Part shown: positions 1-12,554 of the stretch, in pieces
Numbering within the stretch: the stretch's first letter is position 1
Layout: each line of letters begins with the position of its first letter
Origin: Syngnathus acus
Taxonomy: Eukaryota; Chordata; Actinopteri; Syngnathiformes; Syngnathidae
Assembly (NCBI RefSeq): GCF_901709675.1
Contig: NC_051091.1
Span: 6,050,967 to 6,114,966 of the forward strand
DNA: 64,000 nt
Reading direction: 5' to 3'
Position numbers and translations under genes: made by a program
The notes under the pieces: generated by a model
What the model saw: only the letters and a program-made list of their open reading frames with translations
What the model was told of the DNA's origin: nothing
The model's database searches: none

Positions 1-3000
1 ATAACAATTATCATATGTGTGTGCGCGCGTTGTAACTGTATCCAGATGTTTACAGCCTTAAGACATTTGAAATACTTCAAAGTCTAATTCATTTTTTTAT
101 TCATCTGTAAAATTGACCATTAAAACCTGGTCACTTAATTAGGTATATGAATATATATGAAACTTTGTTGCACAACTCACTATACAGTGATGCTTTTAAA
201 TGAGCCTGCAAACAATCTTTTCAATCTTTTTCTTTTCATAAGTCTGAGCTACTTTAGTAACCCACACTAAGGTCGATTATACTTCAAGCCACGGTGTGTA
301 AATCATGCGCACTTTACTCTTCGTTGTGTGTTTGTGTGTATTTGTGTATACCAAGTCAGCTCCCCAAGGGCCTCTCTCTGGGTGAGCCAGTCTACTTGCT
401 GTAATCACTATGTCCACTCCAAACCGGATTTCAGTAAATTGTTTCATTTTGTTTTCCTTGGCTACTGCACCAAAGTCTCCATGCCTCACTCGAAACACCT
501 TGCAACCACTTTCCCCTCCTCCTTTTCTTTTACATTATCTGGCTTCCTTCCTCCTCTGGGTAATGTCAGTTGATTGATGGAGCTTGTGTAGCTTTAATTA
601 CATTGCAGGTGTTGTGGCCAGGTCAGTTCATACCCGTGAAGCAGAAAACTCAAGATGGTTAGGTTATGGATTGAGTTTCTCTAAGTAGAAACACTGGAGG
701 TCTTTGCGTTATTGCTTAGTTGCAGGGGCTACACGGATGAGTCCAAATCTGTTGCTGGAAAACCTAAGAATCTTTGTTTTGTAATGGGAGAAACACATAC
801 ATCCAAATGCACACACCCACACACAAATTGGATGTTTTTTTCTGACCAAGCTCAAAACAGGAAGGAAGAAGTGTTGTTTTATGACTAGAGGCTTAATGAT
901 GGTGTAGATGACATCAATCAGCAGGGTGCTGGGAACAGGCAAAAGATAAAATGTGGAGCCTGGATGATGGAAGGAGTCAATGCAAAGGAGGATCACAATA
1001 CAACAAACACACTGGAAAGAGTTTGTAACTTTTTAATTGGTACCACGCAATATTATCCAGGCCTTTGCTCGCCAGTGAAGCAATGATTTCAATTTCATTC
1101 ATTGCATTCATTTTCTTTTGCTCTCAGCCCATTTAGGGTTGCAGGGATTGGTCTACAGTTGAGAAAAAAGATCTTAACTTTGTCCTAAACTACATTTAAC
1201 TCAGCCACAGTAAGTAAAGCATAAAGTTCACTGAGATTGTTCTTCCTCCCTGTTTTCAAAACACGCCCCAAAGAGTGAACAATTTCCTGGCCTATTTCTT
1301 TCAATGCGGTAGTGAATCAGCACCACGGACAGAGGCAGTAGCTGTCGACTTGAATCATGTTTTCCTGACAAAGTGAGGCATCACAAGCATCATACGTATC
1401 TGCGCTCCTCCATAAAAATAGCTGAGAAATAACCTCCAGCCACAGCTGATTGTGCCCTGGGGAGAATCCACAAATGTTTCATTCCATGCTGATGCAATTG
1501 TTATATTTAGACACATCAACACATCAGGCATCAGCTGCAGGCTGATCATTCGTATTTGTGTCTGTTTCACATAACTGGTCTTTTTTTTTATACTTGGGAT
1601 ATATTTCCAGTAAAAAAAACAAAAAAAAAGTTTAGCTACTTGACAAATTTGCTGAAATGAGTGAAACTATGCAAAGAAATGCCACACATAGAATTATTAT
1701 ATTATTAAAAATAATGATATATTAAATACTGGTGTAAAATCTCAAACACTTATAGAATTAGTAGATTTGATTTAGTGTGGGTAGTTTTTTTTTATAACGA
1801 GCACCTACAACAGATTCACATAGCACTTTTGATAGAAATGCATCGCATTTATTATTTCCCTTGAATTCTGTATATTTAATACATATCCATTTGCCCCTTC
1901 AATAATGAGCCATAGAAGCTTCAGAGTGTCCCTCGATCAAAAATGAGCGGAATTCATGATGCAAGGAATGGATCCTGTCAATATTTTCGCACTCACAAAT
2001 TTATCGCTGGTCAAGTTGATGTTTCATGGCAGGTCAAAACAAGCTTCAGGCTACGGGGAAATGATGCTTTCATATTGCAGTATGGCCTTTGATCAGATTG
2101 GAATGTGGTCAACATACTGTAGCGTCTCATTACACAGAAGCATGTATGAGGGATGAGGCATCTTTGAAATCTTGATACCTTGTTTTCCTGCGTGCTGAAA
2201 TTCCCCCAATTGACCTTAGACTTGCAGCACATAGTGTAACTTTAAAGTAAAAAAGAAAACACGTTAATGGTGCGTTGTTAAACCTTGTCAGCGCTCCTGT
2301 TCCCATCCCTACTTAAAAATGTGCACTGCTATAAGACATCACATTACCCAAAGCCCTGAGCAACCAGAGAGCGCTCGCCTGTGATTGCTGTCATCAGTGC
2401 CGAATGAACATCGACATCTCCGTTGTCCGAGTATATCTCGCTTAACTTTCTAATGAGAATCTCTGTGAAATACTGCGAGCAGCTCAGCTTCAGCTCTTTG
2501 CCTGTAATCATTAATTCCTTCTCAGATTTGATTAAAGCCGACATGTTTGGGCATACCGTCATCTAGGTTCCATCCTTTTTGTTGACACATCTCAAGGCAA
2601 TTACATCTGACGTGCTGGTGAGTAAGAAATTTACTGTACGGGCCATGACACAATCTCGGCTTGTTCCAAAAGCAACGTGTGGTTGCTGTGAATGTGATTT
2701 TAAAATGGTGACCGAGTAGAAAAAGGAGTCAGTCTCATTACCCCACATTCCACTGAATAAATGAGGGATATGATCAATGCGAGTTAGGAGCCAATAGTTA
2801 GAATTAATGAGCATCAGCTATCGTCTGCAATTTGTCTGCTGTGGTATTGACTTGTCTTATTTCACTGCATCATTTCTTATTGCTACAAAGATCTTTTTAC
2901 CCGAGGTGATTTCAAGTGGGTCATTGTGCTGGCGTCAGAAAAGGTTTTGGGCTATTTGTGCATATTGGATCATATAAGTAGTACATGATGTGGAATTTCA

Positions 3001-4359
3001 TGAAAGGGTTATAGCAGAAAAATCATTAGAGGGCTTAACTTATCGGAGTGTTTGTTAGAAAACCTTGAGTAAGCAATTGTACTCCAAAATATCTGCCAGG
3101 CTTTTATTGCTATTGAGATTAGTCAATGTGTGAACACATTACAAATCTACGTCTTACAGGAAAAAAAAGCCGTATACAACCAAAAAATAATCCGCAAAAA
3201 GTGTAGTGTCAAGGTATTCATTTTCAGTGTTCACCGCTACAGTCCGCTTGCATTGGGGCCAAACGGGTCAGTGACCCGTCAAATCCAGCTGTAGTGGGGA
3301 AAATGAAAGAAAAACAAATAGCTTGCCGTGTGTGGCATTTAGCCCCACTTAGTCATGAACCCAAAGCGCCGGAATGAAAGGCATCAGACACAGAAGACCA
3401 TTTTGGGGATTTTTGTTGCAACTTTGCACTTAGTGAGTTCCTTTCAAGTTAACCCTAGCAGATATTTTCTCATTGATTGGTCATTTCAGACGATTCCAAC
3501 AAGGTCAAATATGAAGTGGGGGATGATTCATTTCTATCTTTTAGGAAGGCTTTAATCCCTAAAAAAATGAATACGGGCCATGAAGTTAAGGACGTAGCAG
3601 GAAAGATGAGTGCGGACATTCATGCAGCGAAAGGAACGTTAAGAACTCGGCATGAGGCATCGGTCACGGAGGGGTGTCTCAAATGCAGAAGCGGGCTCAC
3701 TAAAGTACAGCGCGTCCCAAAAAAGCTGTTTGGATCTTCACAGGCGCAAAAATATTGATTTGAAGATTCATATGGTCAGCGAGGTTCTGCCTACAAATGA
3801 AGGGCAGTGCGCTGAGACCGAGCGTGATGAGGAAGGCCAGAAGAAAAGAACCCCGCGGCTACTATGACCATATCGAAGGCATAGTGGGTCAAGGCAACAA
3901 CAGGTGGTCAACCCGCTTGAGGGTAAACCCGCTCAGTGAATGCTGTGTCGCAACCCCTGCTGGGAAGACTCAAGTGTTTGATCTCCAGTCAACAGGCTGA
4001 CGACTTTTTTTAAAATTATATTGTGGGTTGTTTACTGGCGGATTTGGGAGTAAACAGTCTTTGCCCCCTCGGAGAGGCTTTCGTGTATCCTGGTGTTTGT
4101 TATGTACACTTGCAAGATAAAAACATGAAAAACATTATGCGGGTGAAAACTGATCTTGGTGCAAGTTTGAACCCTTCAGTGCTCTGGCTTTACTTTTTTT
4201 GAGACAGGACATGAAACGATCTTGAGTTCCACCAACCAACATGAAAATTCCAGGAGCTATTTTTACACGTAACCCCGCCCGCCCATCGCTCCCCAATTGC
4301 AAAACAGTATAATGGAAAATCTACATAAACCTCGCAGGGAGATTTGTCTTGCTGCTCAG
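1..4359. other. Anonymous non-coding sequence
   Basis: No exon, RNA gene or confidently assignable repeat was seen. Open frames here are short (under 100 codons) and overlap on both strands. The most protein-like is a 72-codon minus-strand frame at 2344-2562, rich in K, E and L, but it resembles no family I know and has no polypyrimidine tract plus AG just upstream, so it is not called. A short stretch at 1124-1160 faintly resembles the tail of a fish SINE-like repeat. Small A-runs occur at 1610-1631. The GT-rich bits at 15-32 and 325-345 are too short and impure to call microsatellites. Confidence 0.6.
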
Positions 4360-4720
4360 ACCCGCAGCTATGAAAAGTTAATTGGAGTCGTTAATGCCGT
4401 TTGCAAAATTCTCCCATAATTCAATCCAGTCACCTTTGATATCTCTTTTAACGCATGTTTATGATCAATTGGGGAGAACAAGATTTGTATTTATTATTAT
4501 TTTGTAGTGCTTAAAGGGGCAAGAAACAGTTTAATTCCAATTGCAGTAAGTAATTTTCATTAAATGTCAATTTGTTATTAATTCAGAGCAACGCTGGAAT
4601 CAAATGGTGTTCATTAATCACAGTGCCGTCCGGCAGGCTGCTAATTAAAATGTTGGGGGCCAGCTCGTTATTCACCGGCAGACCTGATTGTTAATGTCGA
4701 CTCATTGTCCTCCTCAACCA
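4360..4720. promoter_or_regulatory. Candidate conserved non-coding element (homeodomain-motif rich)
   Basis: This patch has no simple repeats or transposon similarity and has even composition. It carries many AT-core homeodomain-like sites: TTAATTGG at 4378-4385, TTAATG at 4391-4396, a TTATTAATTC stretch near 4575-4584, TCATTAATCA at 4611-4620 and CTAATTAAAA at 4641-4650. Such clustering is typical of enhancers in vertebrate gene deserts. No coding frame crosses it. Conservation is assumed from appearance, not shown, and the target gene is unknown. Confidence 0.4.
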
Positions 4721-5799
4721 TGCTATCATTTATTTTCTTTGCTTTTCTTGTAGACTCGTGCTAATTATTAAATTGCCTCTTTTTTTTTTTTTATTCCTCG
4801 TGTCAGGTTTCAGATTATAATCAAAGCGCTGCCAAAGAGTGGAAGACTCTGACAGTGTGCCACAAACAAGTTGCCTTATTTATATGTTGGTAATGATATG
4901 ATAAAATACTCACGGTGGTGTTTTAAAAGGTTGCAAGGAAGTCTTGCTATGTACAGTATGGACAACTAGTGCGAGGTGTTTCAAAACAGGTTGACCGGCC
5001 GGAGGTGTGTGTCTTTGACTCACAGCCCTCAGCCAGCGATATAACCTGTTTTCCTACTCCTCAATTATGCATGTTATCCACCAGCAGCCATATGTCTCTG
5101 TCAATACCTTTTCCTAGCATTCAGCGGCCGTCCGTGTGGGATTTGTGTGCGTTAAATAATGCAGTACTGAAAGGTCAGGAGGGAGACGAGGAGAGGGTCA
5201 ATGCTTTGGTGGGTTGCACAAGTGGGGGTTTGGAGCAGAAGCTCCAAGAGGCAGCCGTTAATTTCCAGGTCAGTTCCAATAATGAAATGCATACGGTAAA
5301 TGTCAAACAGCACCCGGTAATCAGTAATCCGGCTCAGATGGGAAATAATGAATGGCTTTCTTCAAAAGCCTCCCAAAACCTCATTGGAACACAGATATCA
5401 GCATTCACTCGGATTGATCATCATGTTGCGTCTTTGCTGCCCACCCATCGGATATTTCCCTTGTGAAATTTGCCAACTACACGTGGTAAAAGTTTACAAA
5501 AGCAACATTTTGATTATATGGTAAATGCAAATTTTATGTATGATGTTACTGAAAAGGTCGACATATTTAGCAATCGATAATCAAGTAATGATCAGCAGTC
5601 TTAGTAATGCCATTGAAGGGCACTAGGTAACTGGTTTTCTCTTCATTAAGAAAATAATCTAAGTATTTATTTTCCTGTAGTTTAAATTGTCATTATAATT
5701 ACCTGGTCGTCCTACTTATTTTGTCCTAAAAAAAAAAAATCTAAATTAAACCCAAAAATTCCCAATTGTTTGACATAGTAGTGAATGTAGTGAATTGAC
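4721..5799. other. Anonymous non-coding sequence with a chance ORF
   Basis: A T13 tract lies at 4780-4792. A 165-codon plus-strand frame at 4969-5466 is one of the longest in the window. Its translation is rich in S, Q, N, P and H, has no recognisable domain, and no splice signals bracket it convincingly. I therefore treat it as a chance frame, although an unrecognised exon cannot be excluded. The stretch 5470-5800 is AT-rich and featureless apart from an A9-10 run near 5730. Confidence 0.5.
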
Positions 5800-5910
5800 C
5801 TGATTACTGGTTACTTTGATTATAAAACAAATCAGTTCCCGACTCAGTTACTCTATGGAGCAAGTAATGAGTAACTAATTACTTTCATAAAGTAACATGT
5901 CCAACATTAA
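5800..5910 (-). mobile_element. Fragment of a fish 'AGTAACT' interspersed repeat (DNA-transposon-like)
   Basis: Read on the minus strand, the segment begins AATGTTGGACATGTTACTTT and continues with repeated AGTAACT/GTAATTAGTTAC words. This matches, from memory, a very common teleost repeat whose terminus reads CAGTGTTGGGCAAGTTACTTT. The terminus lies at about 5909. The other end is not recognisable, so the copy is truncated and diverged. I believe the family is a non-autonomous DNA transposon but cannot assign the superfamily. Confidence 0.6.
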
Positions 5911-6635
5911 ATATAAAATTTGCTTCTTTCCAGCTACAGTAATTGTTCATCAAACCCGAGTCGGAAACGAATCAAACTAACTGAATGACACCGATGTTAG
6001 TCTGTAAATTGCAAGTATTTAAACGACATGCTCGGTGCGAAAACACCGAAGGTGGCATTCACCGCTATTATGTTCCTTGTCATAATGTCATAGCATCTCC
6101 TGGTATGACCAAAGAAGATCATAAAAGCATAAATAGTGTAAGACTCCAGGAATAGTCCCTTTGAATCGTTCCGATGCTGTGAAATGAAGACACTTTACCT
6201 GTTAGCGACGAGCATGCAGTGCACATCTCTCTGTTTCATTGCCATAAATTATTGAAGTGATTGTGGGGAAGATAACAACAACACGGCTACCCTTAGTGGA
6301 AGATGGAAGCTGTAATGAAAAGGAAAGAGAACCCAAGGTGAGTGTGACTCACAGACTACATTATCTTTTGGTTGCTCTGCTCCAATGTCAGCAGCAAAGA
6401 GAGATTCTTCTTTCATCTGTGTCCTTGTTCTGTTTTCTTGGGTGTGAGTGAGGCTGGAGTTTGAGCGTACTTGCCGGAGAAGCGACGTTTTCAACTGTGT
6501 AGGGATGTTGGCGTAGGGCCTTTTGTGAAATTAATGAGGACAGCGATGATTTCTGATCACTTGACTTTTGATCCCTATTTACCCTAGCTCTGTCGCTATT
6601 CATTTGAGCATGGGAGGATTGGGTTAACCTTGGAG
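5911..6635. other. Anonymous non-coding sequence
   Basis: No gene, RNA or recognisable repeat was seen. Only short open frames under about 105 codons occur, overlapping each other on both strands. The stretch leads directly into the CA-rich block that follows. Confidence 0.5.
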
Positions 6636-6865
6636 GGTACACACATACGCAAACAAGCGCTCTCACACACAAATAGGAGGATGCAAGAGAAACACACACG
6701 TCTTATCCACTTCCACGGCACACACGCAAGCCGCCCACACGCAGACGCACAAACATTTATAGCCCCCCTTCCTCTCTTTTTATCTTTTCGCACACATACA
6801 TCAAGCATGTACACACATGCAAACAAGCGAAAGAGGCATTTGGAAGCACACACATGCACACAAAC
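6636..6865. repeat. Cryptically simple CA-rich block
   Basis: About 230 bp in which the plus strand is dominated by ACAC/CACAC words broken by GC, AAGC and AT interruptions, but never a clean dinucleotide array. A word of the form ACACAT(A)CGCAAACAAGCG appears at about 6639 and again at about 6813, suggesting an ancient duplicated or slipped unit. The open frames on both strands here are by-products of this simplicity. Confidence 0.6.
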
Positions 6866-7189
6866 ACCTAAGGCGCTGGAATAAATGCATCTTTAATGAT
6901 AGCAGATAAGGACTTCCAACCAGGCCCGTAGTCATAGCTCAGTGATTTGGCTCGCAGCGAAAGGGAGTGTGGGAATGAAAAACAAGCCAGTGGAAACTTC
7001 TGGGGCCTCCAGGAGTCATCCACCCAAAAAAATAAAAAAATAAAACCAGTCAGTCAGTTGGACAGAGAGGAAACGCTCAGAGCTACTTTTTCAATATGCT
7101 GTCAGATGCTAAGCAAAGTCTCTTAAAACAACAAAACTGCTGTTGTGGTTTTGGCTACTTTGGAATTGACACATTCAAATTATTTCTTA
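6866..7189. other. Anonymous non-coding sequence
   Basis: Nothing recognised except short A-runs at about 7027-7042. Confidence 0.5.
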
Positions 7190-7310
7190 GGGAAATGCGT
7201 CAGCTTTTCTGTGTCGGTGTTATTCTCCTTTATTGCGGCTGCTAATGAAATTGCTAATCGCTTTCTGCGGCGACACATTAACAGATGTGTTATTGTGCAC
7301 GTGTGAGAGA
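7190..7310. promoter_or_regulatory. Candidate conserved non-coding element
   Basis: A repeat-free, balanced-composition stretch containing GCTAATGAAATTGCTAATCG (about 7240-7260) and a TTATTGCGGC word, typical of fish non-coding enhancer sequence. No coding frame was found. The call rests on appearance only. Confidence 0.25.
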
Positions 7311-7960
7311 AGGCGCTCACGTGTGAGATGATGAGATTGATCAAAAATACTTAGCATTCATCCGTTATTGTTTCGCAGGTCTTATTGTACGTCGGGAACA
7401 TATGTTGGCTCGAGGCTTGCTATGTTCAGTCTCCTGTAAAAGCCGTGATTGACATGCAAGAGTCTGCATTTTTTATTCATTCACTTCTATCCAAACATCA
7501 ACGGCGCTCGGCTGTATCGTAAGCTCGAGCTTAAATAAATGGCACGGCTCTCCCTCAGGCATCTCAGCTGACATTTCCTAGATTTATTATGCATGTGGAT
7601 GGGCTGCGGGGAATTCAGGTGACACTCGATAATGCTTGTGTTATAATGGAGGGTTTGTACGTCTTACAAAAACAAAAATGTCCATATGGTATCGAGGAAC
7701 TTGACTGTGTTGGTGTTCAATATTCAAGGCCTCCCGCTGAGAGAAACACACGCATGCCCTGACATATTTTAACTTCTTAATTCCTCTTTCGCTTCTTATA
7801 AGCATGCTCTAGCTTTCTCAAGCATTCCCCAAATATGCCAGCATCGTGTGAAATCAACAGGATTTGTTCACATTACAAATTATACTGTTACTATCTTACC
7901 AATAATATCTTAATATAGGGAGCTATGTATGTGACAAATTCTTTGGAATCGTTTTATTTT
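7311..7960. other. Anonymous non-coding sequence with a perfect 14-bp palindrome
   Basis: No gene or dispersed repeat was seen. A perfect palindrome TAAGCTCGAGCTTA occupies 7520-7533. It contains an XhoI-type CTCGAG core and could be an E-box-like binding site or chance. Confidence 0.4.
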
Positions 7961-8035
7961 TGTTTATTTGACAGGGACAGTGAACATCAACATAGATGCA
8001 CCAGAAATAGCCAGAGGGCTGATTAATTTTAGCAT
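7961..8035 (+). mobile_element. Fragment of a common teleost interspersed repeat
   Basis: The run TGTTTATTTGACAGGGACAG followed by GTGAACATCAACA, a GCACCAGAAATAGCCA word and a GGGCTGATTAATTTT end matches, from memory, a frequently seen fish repeat reading TTATTTGACAGGGACAGTGCACATTAATCA with a GTGCCAGATTTAGCCA motif. Only this roughly 75-bp piece is recognisable. The family name and class (LINE tail or SINE) are not certain. Confidence 0.5.
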
Positions 8036-8914
8036 TTAAATGAATTGGCTTGGCGTTTTTCCTTCTGAATATGTTTTTTTGTCAATTCCAAGTTAAAATT
8101 TGGTTTGTTGTATATTTTATCTATTCAACAGGCGCTTGTTTCCAAGCAAATCCCTCATGCGCCTTACTCAAAGTATATTTCAATTCCGAAGTGTTATGAG
8201 AAACAAAAGCAGCTGTTACCCTAATTTTATATAAGTCACTGATTATTTACATTTACTTGGCTTCGGTTCAGCAGCTTAATTTTAGTTCCCAGCCACTGAG
8301 GGTTTGAATGTAACAATATAGGCTATACATGCAATATATGGTTTTATTTGACATTACTTAGCCCACCTGTCCATGCATCCATCAATGTCTAGTTTTGTGT
8401 AAATAAGTGTTGACTCAGAACCCCCCTATTGGCTTGTCATTATTCATGATGTGTATGAATGTTTTGGCCAGCTTTTAGTAATTAGCTCATTTCAACTTGC
8501 CCCTGGTGTTTTTCAAGCAAAGCCTCAAGCTGAGCACTACTATTGAAGGGTACAGAATAATGGAGGGGGAAAAAATCCCTCTGTTGGGCGGTAGCAAATC
8601 ACACACCTTTCTTTGTCCATTGGCAGCCTGCAGCGTCACAAATGATAAGCCTCCTATTCGTATGTAAAACAGGTCGTCCATATGATCCTGCTGTTGGACT
8701 TGTGATGAGAGTGGCTCAAAATGCCACACGGAAGTCATTAATCAGAGACAAGCCAATCTTACTGTTGGAGGTGATTGCAGCCTCAATCCTTGCTAAAAGT
8801 TAAGTGTGCTTTCTTAACACTTAGATGTTGTCTACCAGAAATATCGGGAAGATTTACAAATGCTGAATGTCTGGATGAATTTTCTTATCCAACCTACTGC
8901 AGCCGAGCGAAGAA
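8036..8914. other. Anonymous non-coding sequence
   Basis: Nothing recognised. Open frames are under 85 codons and look random. Confidence 0.5.
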
Positions 8915-8970
8915 ATCCTATTTACATTTTACACAATGTCCCAACTTCATTGAATTTGGAATTTGTAAAT
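8915..8970 (+). mobile_element. Terminal fragment of a teleost DNA transposon
   Basis: The text around 8920-8965 includes ATTTTACACAATGTCCCAAC followed by TTCATTGAATTTGGAATTTG. It resembles the widespread fish terminal sequence containing TTTACACAACGTCCCAACTT and TTGGAATTGGGGTTTGTA. Only one end is present and no partner inverted repeat was found nearby, so it is a relic. Superfamily assignment needs a repeat-library search. Confidence 0.55.
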
Positions 8971-11900
8971 GTCAAATGCCAGCTGTGATGACACATTCCT
9001 TCTCCCAATGATGTGGCATTTTAGGGTCAAAAAACGAGATGGATCATTGCTAAAAGTGGTAACAGGACAAAAATGAAACTCTGTCAAGGGTATTATAGAA
9101 GTGAACAGGAAGGCCATAGATCAAAGTGTGGGACGGCCATTTGTTCCTGAGGAATAATAGCTGTGATGTACGCCAGACCCGCTGACCTGCTGGAAGAATA
9201 AAGCCGAGATGCGACTGCCTAAGAGCAATGACCTTGCGTGGATGAAACCTGCCCGAAACTGGGGAGAAAAAAAATGAGAGATGGATGGGACGAGGGATGC
9301 GTGAGCAGGGAGAAACAATAACAATCTATATAAAGGCTGATTCCTGTCCGACATGGCTACTCACTCTGCCGGGAAAGGACTGTTGACAGCTGCAGAGTGA
9401 GGAGGAAGCTTTCTTTTAGGCGTGAAGGTTGTAGATATTTCTTAGAATGCGAACTACATGAATGTAAACTTTTACAGAAAATATGACAAGATCAACATAT
9501 TTCATTATGCCTACTGTCATCTTCAGATGTGTTTATAGTGCAATCTTGAGAAAGCAGAATTGTATTCTCCACATGCATCGAAAATATGACCTTATTCGGT
9601 GAGCCCGAGAACAACTGTAAAATCGAGTGAGGTGCCCCGAGAGCTTAGACACGGGCTTTACTCTGAAGTGTAAGGGAAACATCCAATGTGAAGGAAAAGT
9701 GGCAAGGAACAAATCAAAAGGAAAAAGGCATTCAGCCACCTCACAGATAGGTAACAAAAGGCTTTTTCCAAGCTGTGGGCTTCTCGAGAGATAAAAGTCT
9801 ATCTGAGAGACAGGGTGGCTGACTGGTGCTCATTGTGCTACCAGGGGAGGGTGCAGACAGTGGTGTGAAAGGAGCCATCAAGGTTGAATGGATGAGAAAA
9901 GGGGATCTTTGGGAGCAAATGAAAAGGGTCTGGATCAAGCATGCCATCAGTCTCAATAGGCTAAAATGACAGCACGGTCTTTGGTTGGTACGCTCAACAT
10001 TTGGCCACCAACAACTGTGAAATCATACGGCCAGACAGAGGATAGGAAAATCATCGGGATTTGATATTTTTCAAGACCCAAAAAAGTCTCAAGTGTGTAT
10101 TTTTATCACACAAGCAGGCATATTTATTAAAAAGTCAGTGTGCGCCGTTGTGGGTGTGAACATAGCTGAACCCATTCGCTGCCAATCAAAGTGACTTCTC
10201 TCATCGCCCTTGCACTCACATCTCACAAGGAGACAATAGATAATATGTTCTCTCTGAACGTTTCAGCCTTGGTGACATCCGTTCGCTCTTAATTTCATTT
10301 TGTTTTGCTCATGTAATGTCTGTGCTGACAATTCCCGCCGCACAATCGCATATAATATCAAGCCAGTGGTTGGAATCTGTGGCACCGACCTCTTCCTCAA
10401 TTGACTGTAACACACTCGGTGTAACTAACCATTACACCGAGAATGGGTGCATTTGTCATCGAGACAATTTCAAGCCACACATGACCTCACAAACCTTTGG
10501 CAGGTGAACTTTAATCAGTAGCGGTGATTCACAACTTGTGTCTCCCCTCGGCCATTCCTCCGTCTCCAGACGCCAGGTGGTGTCACGGCTGTCTGCCGGA
10601 ATGCAAATTTGTCCTCAACAATGCTTCAACTCTTACAGTTCTCTCATTTGTCACAGGATATGTTCATTACCCGCAGCCTAAAATTAGGGTTGCAACAAGA
10701 CATCGTGGCTTTGCGATGAATCCACCTGCCGCCTGCCTCGTCATCCTTTGTTTCCAATCAAAGCCCCCCCCCCTCCCTCCCATGAGGCATCGTCTCTTAC
10801 TCCTCAATGTCCTTCAAGTAGTTTTGCTTCAATTTCTTTAGATACACGCTAAAAAGGCCCACATACCATTTTGGAAGATGCCGTATTAGTTTTCCAGATG
10901 GCGTGCTAATCTTCCGGTGGATAGCAATGTGTTTCGACTCATCACAATAAGAGGAAATAACTGACGTCAGTGAGTTATAACCTTGCAACGTACACTCCAT
11001 GGCGTCTTTGCAAAGAGCGCCGGCGTATGATTCTTTGGCGACCTTGTCGTAACGGAAACAAAGTCACACGTGTTGATGGATGGAAGATGGTAAACATTGT
11101 CATGCATGTTGTGTGTGTATTCACCGACTACAAGGAGAGGTCAGGCACAATAATTACACGCCACCTCATTTGCGCGGCTCTTATTATTCCCATGCGAGAA
11201 CTATCAGCACGACAGCATTGAGATCGAGTCATATCTCAAGTGAATTGAGAAAATAAATGCAAATGTAGTGCTTTATTTCAGTAGATTGTCATCAGAGTAC
11301 AAGAAGGATTGCAGTGCGAGCATAATAATCTAATGGATTCTTTATGTGTGAGTTGAGTTCAATGTCATAGCATTGTTGAGTAATGTAGACTGGAGGAGAA
11401 CAAAAACAAGCAGAGGAGAGAAAGGACAAAAATACAAGTGGTACATCTTCGAAAAACTTGAGAGAAAAAAAAAAAAATCAACCTTCTCAAACGTCAAAGC
11501 AACATTTTATTTCATATCACCTCCGACTTGGATTAATGATGATGGCCGGGCCAGTCCACACTGTAATGAATGCACAGCCGGCGTGCAGATTCTCAGTCAC
11601 AGCAGAAGGGCAGCCGCCACGCCCGGCTGTTGGAGAAGACAACACCGTAGTCGCCACTTTGATTTCTCCTTTCTCGCCACCCCCACTGTGCTAATGGTTT
11701 CTCTGACCTCTGTCTCCCCATTACTGTACGCTTCACCCAACATCAACGGTCAGACGACATTACTCATCAACACACATCGGACATTGTCAATGCTCGGGCA
11801 ACATCCCTGCCGCCGCCTGATGCCCATCACATCCACTGATGACCGCCAACATCCGTGAGATCATAACGTTGAACGTGACTGGGGTTAGAATGGTGGTGAT

Positions 11901-12554
11901 GACCCCAATGTTGACCTTTACTGCTGTGTTTGTGGAAAACGAACCCCAAATGTTGGTAGCAAATTGTTTTTGAAATTGCAACGCATCTGTTGTGGATCAT
12001 TTAAGTGTCAAAAACTAAAAACCTTCATACTGTATCTGCTTCCCTTTAAATGGATTTGAGATCAATTTCTTTTCCAACTATTTCCATCTGGATCGGATAC
12101 ACAAGTTAGATGAGAAGATACACCTCCATACACTTCTCATGAGAGCAAAATCATTGGGACACAGTGTTGTTGAGATCCACTTGTGTCCTATCACAATCAA
12201 CCAATCAGGGAAGGTTCTTTTGCATTAGGCTAGCTGACATTCAAGGAAAAGTGGTTACTTATATAGTGACGTGAGAGAAATATGTAGTGGCTTTATGTTT
12301 AGTTTGACAGTAAAGTTCAATTAAATAGAGTTGAGTTTATTCCACCCTATCAAATATTTGCTTGTAGAAAAAAAAGCTTAAATTGGGTCGCTTGGGTGTT
12401 AAGACACAAGGTATTCAGTTTACTACTAACTAAAAAAAAAGTTGAATAAGACAAAAGGAAAACAGCAGCAGTTGAGCCCAAAAAAAGCTTTTTGTGCACA
12501 AAAATGAGTGACAGAGTGAAGGTGATAAGCTTGAACAAAAGTGCAGATGCAACA
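8971..12554. other. Anonymous non-coding sequence
   Basis: No exon was recognised. Two longer plus-strand frames (10524-10841, 105 codons; 11373-11858, 161 codons) have no domain similarity and cross simple sequence (C10 at 10764-10773, A13 at 11465-11477), so they are treated as chance. The stretch 10680-10720 contains an AATTAGGGTTGCAACAAGA word that loosely resembles another fish repeat but is too short to call. The interval 9100-10500 is repeat-poor and could include unrecognised regulatory sequence. Confidence 0.5.

Noticed and set aside
1124-1160. TTTAGGGTTGCAGGGATTGG resembling the tail of a fish SINE-like repeat
   Set aside because: Too short and diverged to assign with confidence.
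2344-2562. 72-codon minus-strand frame with protein-like composition
   Set aside because: The K/E/L/S-rich translation looked plausible, but there is no recognisable family, polypyrimidine-AG acceptor or neighbouring exon.
4969-5466. 165-codon plus-strand open frame
   Set aside because: S/Q/N/P-rich translation without domain similarity or convincing splice sites. Kept only as a low-probability exon.
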